Positions 1 through 5,750 of a stretch of 5,750 bases of DNA are shown here, in pieces; the stretch's first letter is position 1; the number at the start of each line of letters is the position of its first letter. Under the pieces are notes generated by a model. The model saw only the letters and a list, made by a program, of their open reading frames with translations. It made no database searches and was not told where the DNA came from. Origin of the DNA: an uncultured Bacillaceae bacterium (lineage in GTDB: Bacteria; Bacillota; Bacilli; Bacillales; Alkalibacillaceae); NCBI GenBank assembly GCA_937983065.1, contig CALKAL010000144.1:1-5750 (forward strand), written 5' to 3'. The position numbers were made by a program, and so were the translations under genes.

Positions 1-2207
1 ATTTGGATTATGGAATAAACGTAGCCACTTTTGAAATTGACGGAAAAGGGACGTATCGTTATCGAATTGAGGAAATTGTTAATGATGGTGTAAGGGAAAC
101 GAGTCAGGAAATGAATCAATATATAGAGTGGGAGCTAGCAGACTCTACTTTTATTGATATATTTACTCAAAAACAGTTACTTTTAGCTGGAATTGACCCT
201 CAAGAGGAAGCAAAATTAGTCGGCCTAGATGAAGCGATTGTTAATCTAGATTCAAGTCGTTATTTTTCACTAGAGGATCAAGCGGAACAAATACGTTTTG
301 AACATGAAGCGGATTCTAATTTAACGGTTATTCCTGTTCTAATGAATAACCAATCGTATACGAATCAAAAAGTAATTCACACATTAGAAAAACTAAATTT
401 TGAATCGTATGATACTGTACCTACCAATTTAGATGAAGTTGAAGGTGAACTAACCGAATCGATGACAGTTACCGATGAGGATGCCTTCTATCAAATTGCG
501 AACAACATTTCTAATATTAATATAAAAACTGGTGAGAAACTAGAAGAGGATGAAAAAGTACCGTTTGATTTTCATTACTTGTATTCTAGGCCAGGTATGC
601 TTAATTATAAACAAGTAGAAAGTCCGTATTCAGAAAGATGGCCCTCCACTTTTGAATTACAGAAGTTAGACTATACTAATTCATTTGGTGAGCGAATTGA
701 ATCGTTTAGAGAACCGAGTGATTTCGATTTAGATCATAATGCTGATGCCCCGATGATTCGATTAGATTGGATCGGTTTTTATGACCCGGCATTACTTGAT
801 ATATCGATGGATGTAACAAATGAGCTACCGATGGAAACTTATCGGCCAGCAAGAGCGGAGTTAGTATTAGATTCAGAGCTTAACCCCGTTAATCCACCAA
901 GACTATTAGAACCTACTAATTACTCACTATACTTAAGTTTGAATCAATTTTTAGCAGAGCCTCCTATTTTATTGACAACCCTTGATGCCGCCGAAGCAAT
1001 AACGGGTCAAGCCCCAATTTCGGCGATTCGTATTAAAGTAGAGGGGGTTACGGACTTATCATCGGACAGTCAAAACTTATTAGAGCAAGTCTCTCAAGAA
1101 ATTGAAGATCAAACCGGATTAATAACTGATATAACGCTCGGCTCCTCACCACAGCCAACATTAGTTAATGTGCCTGCAATTAACGAACATGACGAGCTCG
1201 GTTGGTTTGAACAATCTTGGATTAATATAGGCTCATCAATGACAATATTTAATGAAACGAAAATAGGTTATTCAGGATTGATGATTACTGTAATGGCCGT
1301 TGCAATTATTTACGTCTGGTCATCGAATCTCGTATCGTTACTTAGCCGAAGAAAAGAGTATGCGGTGTTACTGGCAACGGGTTGGAGACCAAATCAAATT
1401 AATAAATTATTCATTTTTGAATCTGTCATTTTAGGAACTTTTGTTACGATTATCTCTATTAGCATACTTAGTTATATAAATTTAACAGAAAATGTTTCGA
1501 TAGATTTTCAGCAATTTATTTTAATCGGGTTATTCGCATTTTTAGTTTATTTGCTTGGCGCTATTTTCCCGATTGTTTATTCTAGGCATATCGTACCGTA
1601 TGAGGCAATGAGAACAGGTGAAATTTCAAAAACGAACCGTCGTTTTATATTGACGAGGGGAATTGTTTCAATGGCTGCTAATCATTTCTTTAAAACATGG
1701 AAAAGAAATAGTTTATCTATTTTAGCTATTGCATTACCGACAAGTTTATTGGCAGTATTTTTAATCATTACGATTCGATTTCAAGGGATATTATATTTGA
1801 CATATATCGGGCAATTCATTGCATTTGAAGTTGGTGTCGTTCAATATACAGCGATAATCGTCGCGTTAATTATCGCCATATTAACAACGGCAGAAATCAT
1901 GTGGCAAAATATCGCAGACCGTAAAGAGGAGGTTGCTTTATTAAAAGCAGTTGGTTGGAGGAATAGGCATATACGTTATTTAATTTGGTTCGAAGGTTTA
2001 ATCATTGGCCTAATAGCGGCTATAATTGCTTTAATCATCGCTTTTACTATAACGTGGGTTTTGTATCAACAAATACCTACTGAACATTTATCATTCATTC
2101 TATTAACTGGTTTTATTCCACTTATCGTCGGAGTTTTAGGAACAATTATACCCGCCGAACGTGCTGTTAGAATGTCTCCGATTAAAGGTTTAAATCGAGC
2201 AAGTTAA
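1..2207 (+). CDS. FtsX/MacB-family ABC transporter permease, C-terminal part (5' end outside window)
   Basis: This is the membrane subunit of an ABC exporter or mechanotransmission-type transporter, acting in the cytoplasmic membrane. The frame is open to the left edge. The TTG at position 3 has no visible ribosome site, and no N-terminal membrane helix is seen, so the start lies upstream. Numbering the visible 734 residues from that TTG, residues 1 to about 420 form a large acidic extracytoplasmic domain with MacB-core-like stretches (GIDPQEEAKLVGLD at 63-76; QTGLITDITLGSSPQP at 370-385). Two FtsX units follow. The first has helices near 423-444, 469-492 and 505-527, with a cytoplasmic RRKEYAVLLATGWR loop at 449-462, and ends in VPYEAMR. 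The second has helices near 571-591, 613-633, 660-687 and 698-718, with a matching RKEEVALLKAVGWR loop at 640-653, and ends in MSPIKGLN. No ATP-binding motifs occur in the visible part, so a separate ATPase is expected, probably upstream. The substrate cannot be told; the family call is firm. Confidence 0.9.
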   Translation, partial: LDYGINVATFEIDGKGTYRYRIEEIVNDGVRETSQEMNQYIEWELADSTFIDIFTQKQLLLAGIDPQEEAKLVGLDEAIVNLDSSRYFSLEDQAEQIRFEHEADSNLTVIPVLMNNQSYTNQKVIHTLEKLNFESYDTVPTNLDEVEGELTESMTVTDEDAFYQIANNISNINIKTGEKLEEDEKVPFDFHYLYSRPGMLNYKQVESPYSERWPSTFELQKLDYTNSFGERIESFREPSDFDLDHNADAPMIRLDWIGFYDPALLDISMDVTNELPMETYRPARAELVLDSELNPVNPPRLLEPTNYSLYLSLNQFLAEPPILLTTLDAAEAITGQAPISAIRIKVEGVTDLSSDSQNLLEQVSQEIEDQTGLITDITLGSSPQPTLVNVPAINEHDELGWFEQSWINIGSSMTIFNETKIGYSGLMITVMAVAIIYVWSSNLVSLLSRRKEYAVLLATGWRPNQINKLFIFESVILGTFVTIISISILSYINLTENVSIDFQQFILIGLFAFLVYLLGAIFPIVYSRHIVPYEAMRTGEISKTNRRFILTRGIVSMAANHFFKTWKRNSLSILAIALPTSLLAVFLIITIRFQGILYLTYIGQFIAFEVGVVQYTAIIVALIIAILTTAEIMWQNIADRKEEVALLKAVGWRNRHIRYLIWFEGLIIGLIAAIIALIIAFTITWVLYQQIPTEHLSFILLTGFIPLIVGVLGTIIPAERAVRMSPIKGLNRAS

Positions 2208-2218
2208 AAAGAGTTTTC

Positions 2219-2261
2219 AATAGGCTTTATTCTCTATTTTAGAGATAAGGCCTATTTTTTT
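2219..2261 (+). terminator. Rho-independent terminator after the ABC permease gene
   Basis: An imperfect hairpin begins 11 bases after the permease stop codon. The left arm (2219-2235, AATAGGCTTTATTCTCT) pairs with the right arm (2241-2256, AGAGATAAGGCCTATT). It has one G-T wobble, one bulged T and the loop ATTTT. A run of seven T (2255-2261) starts at the end of the right arm. This is the classic intrinsic terminator layout, and it separates the permease transcript from the downstream penicillin-binding protein gene. Confidence 0.9.
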
Positions 2262-2369
2262 ATATTTACATAAATTTTTAGGTTATTCGAGAGCTATTAA
2301 AAAAATGACTATTGAAAAAAATCATCTAACTCCACAGAAAATCTTCCACTACCTTTCAATCTTTTTCTT

Positions 2370-2398
2370 TTGTCGTCAACATTCGACTGTACTATAAT
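2370..2398 (+). promoter_or_regulatory. Predicted sigma-A promoter of the penicillin-binding protein gene
   Basis: TTGTCG (2370-2375) matches the -35 consensus TTGACA at four of six bases. After an optimal 17-bp spacer, TATAAT (2393-2398) is a perfect -10 box. Transcription would start at a purine around 2404-2406, giving a leader of about 34 bases before the preferred TTG start at 2439. The rest of the gap (2262-2369) is AT-rich and shows nothing I can name. I saw no convincing forespore (sigma-F or sigma-G) promoter, although B. subtilis pbpF is known to be transcribed in the forespore as well. Confidence 0.8.
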
Positions 2399-2425
2399 AA
2401 TGAAGAGTTTGGGAAGGTTATTAAT

Positions 2426-2431
2426 GAGGTG
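2426..2431 (+). promoter_or_regulatory. Ribosome binding site deciding the TTG start of the PBP gene
   Basis: GAGGTG is a six-base contiguous match to the Bacillus Shine-Dalgarno sequence. It lies seven bases before the TTG at 2439, which is ideal spacing. The competing in-frame ATG at 2424 has only the weaker GGGAAGG (2411-2417), six bases upstream. The ATG at 2448 is 16 bases beyond GAGGTG, which is too far. The start at 2439 is therefore preferred, with 2424 as the main alternative. Confidence 0.65.
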
Positions 2432-2438
2432 GAACGGA

Positions 2439-4595
2439 TTGAATAAAATGAAGCAAATTTTGGGGAAATATCCGAGCATAAAGTGGATTTTGCTTAGTGC
2501 TGCAGGCTTAATGACATTAAGCTTAATGGGGTATTTATTCATTATTTTCGGTGGGCGATTTGTTGTTGATGAGGCGAATTTAGTTTTTTCTGAATCAACT
2601 ATTCTCGTTACCGAAGATGGTGAAGAAGTCGTTAAGCTATACGATGAAAATAGAACTTATATGCCAATTAGTCAAATACCAGACCATGTGAAAAATGCGT
2701 TTATCGCCATCGAAGACCATCGCTTTTATGATCATAATGGGGTCGATGTTTGGGCGGTTGGTCGGGCTGTTTATAAAGATGTAATTACGTGGAGCAAGCA
2801 GGAAGGGGCAAGTACGATTACCCAGCAGCTCGTTAAAAATGTGTCACTAACGAATGATAAAACGTGGCTGCGAAAAACGAAAGAAGTGATGGGTGCGATT
2901 TATTTAGAGCGAATTAAGTCTAAAGACGAAATATTAGAATATTATTTGAACGAAACGTATTTTGGGCACGGTGTTCATGGGGTTGAAGAGGCAGCCCAAT
3001 ATTTCTTTTCTAAGTCGGTATCGGAACTAAGTTTATCTGAAGGGGCATTACTTGCAGCCCTTCCGAAAGCTCCGAATCGCTACTCTCCTCTCGTTGATGA
3101 AAATTTAGCTTTAGAACGGCGCAATATTGTCTTAAATCGGATGTATGAGCTTGATATGATCAGTGCGAACACAATGCAAAGGGAAATGGGAAAAACATTA
3201 GGACTTAATCGAGGGGAGATTAAAGAGCAGCCGTGGTTAAATACGTATATTGATCTCGTCTTAGATGAAATTGAAGATAAATATCATTTGTCCCGGGAGG
3301 AAGTGTATCGGGGTGGTTATAAAATTACGGTCGGTTTAGATGTTGAAGCTCAAGAAGTGGCGTATAACCACTTACAAAATGAAAATTATTTTCACGGTTC
3401 AAAGGATAATGCGGAGGCTACGGTCGTTATTTTAGATCAAGAAACAGGGGTTATAAGAGCTGCGATTGGTGGCAGAAATTATAATCGAGGCGATTTAAAC
3501 CGTGTGAATGTTAGAAGGCAACCAGGTTCAGTTATTAAACCGCTCGTCGTATTCGGTCCAGCTTTAGAAGAAAGTGTATATGACCCTTACACGTTAATTC
3601 GCGATGAACTCGTGAGCTATAACGGCTATGAACCGCGTAACTATGATGGCAATTATGCTGGGCGAGTAACGATGTATGATGCATTAATCCATTCGAAAAA
3701 TGCGCCAGCTGTTTCTGTATTAAACGATATCGGCCTTGAAAAGGGGAAAAGCTACCTAGAACGAGTCGGTATTGAAATTCCAGATGCTGGTTTATCGGTA
3801 GCTTTAGGTGGATTAGAAACAGGACTTACACCCATTCAGTTAGCGGCGGCTTATCGGACTTTTTACGATGAAGGGATATATATCGAACCTTATACGGTCG
3901 TCAAAATTGAAACACGTAAAGGAGAGCCTATTCATGATCAGACTTTGGAGATGAGGCAATTATTTTCCAAACAGACATCGTGGTATTTAACGCGAATGCT
4001 TGAAGATGTCATTCAAGTCGGAACAGCTCAAGCAGCAACTTATGACAAGGCGTTTGCGGGAAAAACAGGTTCGACGGGGCATCCGTTTCAACAAGGTGCC
4101 TTTAAAGATACATGGTTTGTCGGATTTAATCCGGAATATACGATTGCGACTTGGATTGGCTATGATGTGAGTGATGAGGAACATTATTTAACACAAGGAA
4201 GTAGGCAACCGACTTTATTAGCAAACAATATATTACAGGAACTCGATGAAATGAAACAGTTTTCTGATGAATTTATAAAACCTGATGATGTCGTTGAAAT
4301 GGAAAGTCCTATAAACCTCCCTGTCATAACAGATTTAAAGGCTGACATTACATTTAGCTTTTGGGGTGGCTTAGATGTTCGATTAACGTGGCCAGTAAGT
4401 GATGATGATCGAATTGAATATTATGTTTATAGAGAAATATCAGGGGAAAGGGAACTCGTCGGAGAAGTCACTGGAATTGGGGAATATATCGTGCCATCCG
4501 TCAAATTTTTTGATAATCCAAGCTATTATATCGTCCCTGTCAACCCAATGACTGGAGAAAAAGGGCAAATTTCTAACAAAATTAAGGCATTTTAA
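2439..4595 (+). CDS. pbpF: Class A penicillin-binding protein (bifunctional glycosyltransferase/transpeptidase, PBP2c type)
   Basis: This enzyme polymerises lipid II into glycan strands and cross-links their stem peptides on the outer face of the membrane. With the TTG start it has 718 residues, close to the roughly 714 I recall for B. subtilis PbpF. It has a short basic N-terminus and a membrane anchor near 16-37. The GT51 domain spans about 65-240, with catalytic Glu92 in EDHRFYDHNG, then GASTITQQLVKN, and the second glutamate Glu149 in RKTKE, 57 residues on as in family members. A linker follows at 241-323. The transpeptidase domain (about 324-600) has Ser364-Val-Ile-Lys367 (nucleophile and base), Ser419-Lys-Asn421 and Lys542-Thr-Gly544, so all active-site motifs are intact. 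Residues 628-718 look like a fibronectin-III module (RLTWPVSDDD then YYVYRE). It has its own promoter and lies directly upstream of hemE, as pbpF does in B. subtilis. The symbol rests on that synteny and similarity; in B. subtilis the protein is linked to spore peptidoglycan synthesis. Confidence 0.92.
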   Translation: MNKMKQILGKYPSIKWILLSAAGLMTLSLMGYLFIIFGGRFVVDEANLVFSESTILVTEDGEEVVKLYDENRTYMPISQIPDHVKNAFIAIEDHRFYDHNGVDVWAVGRAVYKDVITWSKQEGASTITQQLVKNVSLTNDKTWLRKTKEVMGAIYLERIKSKDEILEYYLNETYFGHGVHGVEEAAQYFFSKSVSELSLSEGALLAALPKAPNRYSPLVDENLALERRNIVLNRMYELDMISANTMQREMGKTLGLNRGEIKEQPWLNTYIDLVLDEIEDKYHLSREEVYRGGYKITVGLDVEAQEVAYNHLQNENYFHGSKDNAEATVVILDQETGVIRAAIGGRNYNRGDLNRVNVRRQPGSVIKPLVVFGPALEESVYDPYTLIRDELVSYNGYEPRNYDGNYAGRVTMYDALIHSKNAPAVSVLNDIGLEKGKSYLERVGIEIPDAGLSVALGGLETGLTPIQLAAAYRTFYDEGIYIEPYTVVKIETRKGEPIHDQTLEMRQLFSKQTSWYLTRMLEDVIQVGTAQAATYDKAFAGKTGSTGHPFQQGAFKDTWFVGFNPEYTIATWIGYDVSDEEHYLTQGSRQPTLLANNILQELDEMKQFSDEFIKPDDVVEMESPINLPVITDLKADITFSFWGGLDVRLTWPVSDDDRIEYYVYREISGERELVGEVTGIGEYIVPSVKFFDNPSYYIVPVNPMTGEKGQISNKIKAF

Positions 4596-4604
4596 AGACT
4601 ACTT

Positions 4605-4623
4605 TTGGTCAAATTGATGACAA
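4605..4623. repeat. Short imperfect inverted repeat between pbpF and hemE
   Basis: GTCA (4608-4611) and TGAC (4618-4621) flank AATTGA. The arms extend imperfectly to TTGGTCA and TGACAA with one unpaired G. No T-run follows, so it does not look like a terminator, and the stem is too short to be a convincing RNA element. It lies over the -35 region of the predicted hemE promoter, so a protein-binding site is possible but unproven. Confidence 0.25.
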
Positions 4624-4650
4624 TTGGTAGGGAAATCTATACTTTATAAT
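4614..4650 (+). promoter_or_regulatory. Predicted sigma-A promoter(s) of hemE
   Basis: Two overlapping readings are possible. TTGATG (4614-4619) is followed after 18 bp by TATACT (4638-4643), giving a start near 4650. Alternatively, TTGGTA (4624-4629) is followed after only 15 bp by a perfect TATAAT (4645-4650). The first has better spacing, the second the better -10 box. Either gives a leader of about 50 bases before the hemE ATG. No terminator separates pbpF from this promoter, so readthrough from pbpF may add to hemE transcription. Confidence 0.5.
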
Positions 4651-4658
4651 GATTTTAA
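4644..4658. promoter_or_regulatory. Candidate PerR (Fur-family) operator at the hemE promoter
   Basis: TTATAATGATTTTAA matches the established Bacillus PerR box TTATAATNATTATAA at 13 of 14 defined positions, as a 7-1-7 palindrome with one T-for-A change in the right arm. It overlaps the -10 region and predicted transcription start of hemE, where a bound repressor would block transcription. PerR is known to control the early heme genes (hemAXCDBL) in B. subtilis; control of hemE is inference here. Part of the match is a TATAAT promoter hexamer in AT-rich DNA, so chance resemblance cannot be excluded. Confidence 0.45.
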
Positions 4659-4691
4659 TCTATAGTGAATATGGATATGAACATTATTTGT

Positions 4692-4698
4692 AGGTGAT
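4692..4698 (+). promoter_or_regulatory. Ribosome binding site of hemE
   Basis: AGGTGAT is complementary to the 3' end of Bacillus 16S rRNA and stands six bases before the ATG at 4705. This fixes that ATG as the start of HemE. Confidence 0.8.
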
Positions 4699-4704
4699 AA
4701 AACA

Positions 4705-5739
4705 ATGAAAAAGATAAACGAAACGATTCTTCATGCTTATAACGGTAATAAGACTGATTACACTCCGTTATGGTTTATGCGTCAGGCGGGGAGGTCACAA
4801 CCAGAGTATAATAAGCTGAAAGAAAAATATTCACTCTTTGAAATCACGCATCAACCGGAACTTGCAGCTTATGTTACGGAATTACCTGTTAAAAACTACA
4901 ACACAGATGCGGCTATTTTGTACAAAGATATTATGACGCCTTTACCACCGATTGGTATTGACGTTGAAATTAAACCAGGAATTGGACCTGTCATTGATAA
5001 TCCAATTCGCACGAAAGACGATATCGACAAAATTGGTGAGCTTGATCCAGAAAATGATCTTGATTACATTTTAGAAACGATTCGTATTTTAACGGAAGAG
5101 AAGTTAGATGTTCCTCTCGTAGGGTTTAGTGGTGCACCGTTCACGCTTGCAAGTTATATGGTTGAAGGAGGTCCTTCAAAGCAATATAACAAAACGAAGG
5201 CACTCATGTATGGCGAGAGTGATACGTGGTTTAAATTAATGGACAAACTCGGTGATATGATCGTTACTTATACGAAAGCTCAAATAAAAGCAGGTGCTTC
5301 CGCGATTCAAATTTTTGACTCGTGGGTCGGTGCAGTCAGTGCGCCAGACTATCGCCGTTTTATTAAACCGGTTATGGAAAAGATTTTCTTGGCATTGAAA
5401 GAAGAGAATGTCCCGACGATTTTATTTGGAATTGGGACGAGACATTTATTGTTAGAATTTAATGATTTACCTGTTTCAACAATTGGTTTAGATTGGCGTA
5501 CATCAATTGTTGAAGCTCGCCAACTAGGTGTCAAAAAAGCTGTTCAAGGTAATTTAGACCCAGCTCTATTATTAGCAGATTGGGACATTATTGAAAATCG
5601 AACGAAGGAAATTTTAGATCAAGGGATGCACGATGAGTTAGGCTATGTGTTTAACCTCGGTCACGGCGTATTTCCTGAAGTAAGTCCTGATACGCTAAAA
5701 CGGCTAGCAGCTTTTGTTCATGAATATTCAGCTAAATAA
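4705..5739 (+). CDS. hemE: Uroporphyrinogen decarboxylase
   Basis: This cytoplasmic enzyme (EC 4.1.1.37) removes the four acetate carboxyl groups of uroporphyrinogen III to give coproporphyrinogen III in heme synthesis, without a cofactor. The 344 residues are full length for the family (about 340-355). The first URO-D signature is WFMRQAGRSQPEY at 23-35, whose arginines bind substrate carboxylates. The active-site aspartate is Asp75 in YKDIMTPLPPIGIDV. The second signature is GFSGAPFTLASYMVEG at 140-155, with the conserved Tyr151. FDSWVG (204-209), GLDWR (261-265), QGNLDP (281-286) and NLGHG with His320 (317-321) complete the barrel's active-site set. No key residue is missing. The gene follows the PBP gene by 109 bases and ends on the ribosome site of the next frame. 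This is how hemE opens the hemEHY operon in B. subtilis, so translation with a downstream hemH is likely coupled. Confidence 0.98.
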   Translation: MKKINETILHAYNGNKTDYTPLWFMRQAGRSQPEYNKLKEKYSLFEITHQPELAAYVTELPVKNYNTDAAILYKDIMTPLPPIGIDVEIKPGIGPVIDNPIRTKDDIDKIGELDPENDLDYILETIRILTEEKLDVPLVGFSGAPFTLASYMVEGGPSKQYNKTKALMYGESDTWFKLMDKLGDMIVTYTKAQIKAGASAIQIFDSWVGAVSAPDYRRFIKPVMEKIFLALKEENVPTILFGIGTRHLLLEFNDLPVSTIGLDWRTSIVEARQLGVKKAVQGNLDPALLLADWDIIENRTKEILDQGMHDELGYVFNLGHGVFPEVSPDTLKRLAAFVHEYSAK

Positions 5740-5750
5740 GGAGATGAATG
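5738..5750 (+). promoter_or_regulatory. Ribosome binding site and start codon of the next gene (probably hemH)
   Basis: AAGGAG (5738-5743) overlaps the hemE TAA stop codon and is followed by ATG at 5748-5750, where the window ends. A second ATG at 5744 is too close to the ribosome site to be favoured. The tight junction shows that hemE is in an operon. The identity of the next gene as hemH, a ferrochelatase-family enzyme, is inferred only from the known hemE-hemH-hemY order in Bacillus, because none of its coding sequence is visible. Confidence 0.7.

Noticed and set aside
2262..2369. Search for a forespore sigma-F/sigma-G promoter, small RNA or riboswitch upstream of the PBP gene
   Set aside because: No pair of -35/-10 elements for those sigma factors at proper spacing and no strong structured RNA were seen; the stretch is simply AT-rich.
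2372..2387. GTCG/CGAC inverted repeat inside the PBP promoter spacer, as a possible operator
   Set aside because: Each arm has only four bases with an eight-base gap, which is expected by chance; no known operator is matched.
2392..2406. PerR-like match around the TATAAT of the PBP promoter
   Set aside because: Only about 10 of 14 defined positions match, and most of those come from the -10 box itself.
2309..2542. Open frame of 77 codons on the - strand across the start of the PBP gene
   Set aside because: It runs antisense to the PBP promoter and N-terminus, and its composition mirrors the AT-rich intergenic DNA and the opposite-strand code. It shows no recognisable domain or good ribosome site.
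3987..4184. Open frame of 65 codons on the - strand inside the PBP transpeptidase region
   Set aside because: It lies fully inside a well-conserved coding region containing the KTG motif and is best explained as a shadow frame.
5349..5534. Open frame of 61 codons on the - strand inside hemE
   Set aside because: It is entirely within the conserved hemE coding sequence and shows no independent coding evidence.
1..5750. Possible undescribed defence, mobile or other accessory system
   Set aside because: All three genes belong to recognised chromosomal families with intact motifs and conserved Bacillus-like order. There are no transposase or integrase genes, array repeats or shifts in composition.

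Overview
The window is AT-rich chromosomal DNA with three genes, all on the + strand. It looks like a low-GC Firmicute of the Bacillaceae type. The reasons are Gram-positive-style Shine-Dalgarno sequences (GAGGTG, AGGTGAT, AAGGAG), sigma-A-like promoters, and a class A penicillin-binding protein gene directly followed by hemE. That order matches the pbpF-hemE-hemH-hemY arrangement known from Bacillus subtilis (recalled, not searched).

Layout: (1) Positions 1-2207 hold the C-terminal part of a large FtsX/MacB-type ABC transporter permease, cut by the left edge. A strong intrinsic terminator follows at 2219-2261. (2) Positions 2262-2438 are non-coding and carry a near-ideal sigma-A promoter (TTGTCG, 17 bp, TATAAT) for the next gene. 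(3) Positions 2439-4595 encode a class A penicillin-binding protein (PBP2c/PbpF type) with a membrane anchor, a GT51 glycosyltransferase, a transpeptidase and a C-terminal fibronectin-III-like module. (4) Positions 4596-4704 are a short intergenic stretch with no terminator, a likely promoter, and a 15-bp near-palindrome resembling a PerR box. (5) Positions 4705-5739 encode uroporphyrinogen decarboxylase, HemE. Its stop codon overlaps an AAGGAG ribosome binding site, with an ATG at 5748-5750 that probably starts the next gene, expected to be hemH.

Functionally, the permease is a separate transcription unit ending at its own terminator. The PBP gene has its own promoter and may read through into the heme genes. 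hemE looks like the first gene of a tightly packed heme-synthesis operon that could respond to peroxide or metals through PerR. I see no mobile element, CRISPR array, tRNA or rRNA, and no evidence of an undescribed multi-gene system. The observations most worth checking are the PerR-like site at hemE, the start codon of the PBP gene, and the unassigned substrate of the permease.
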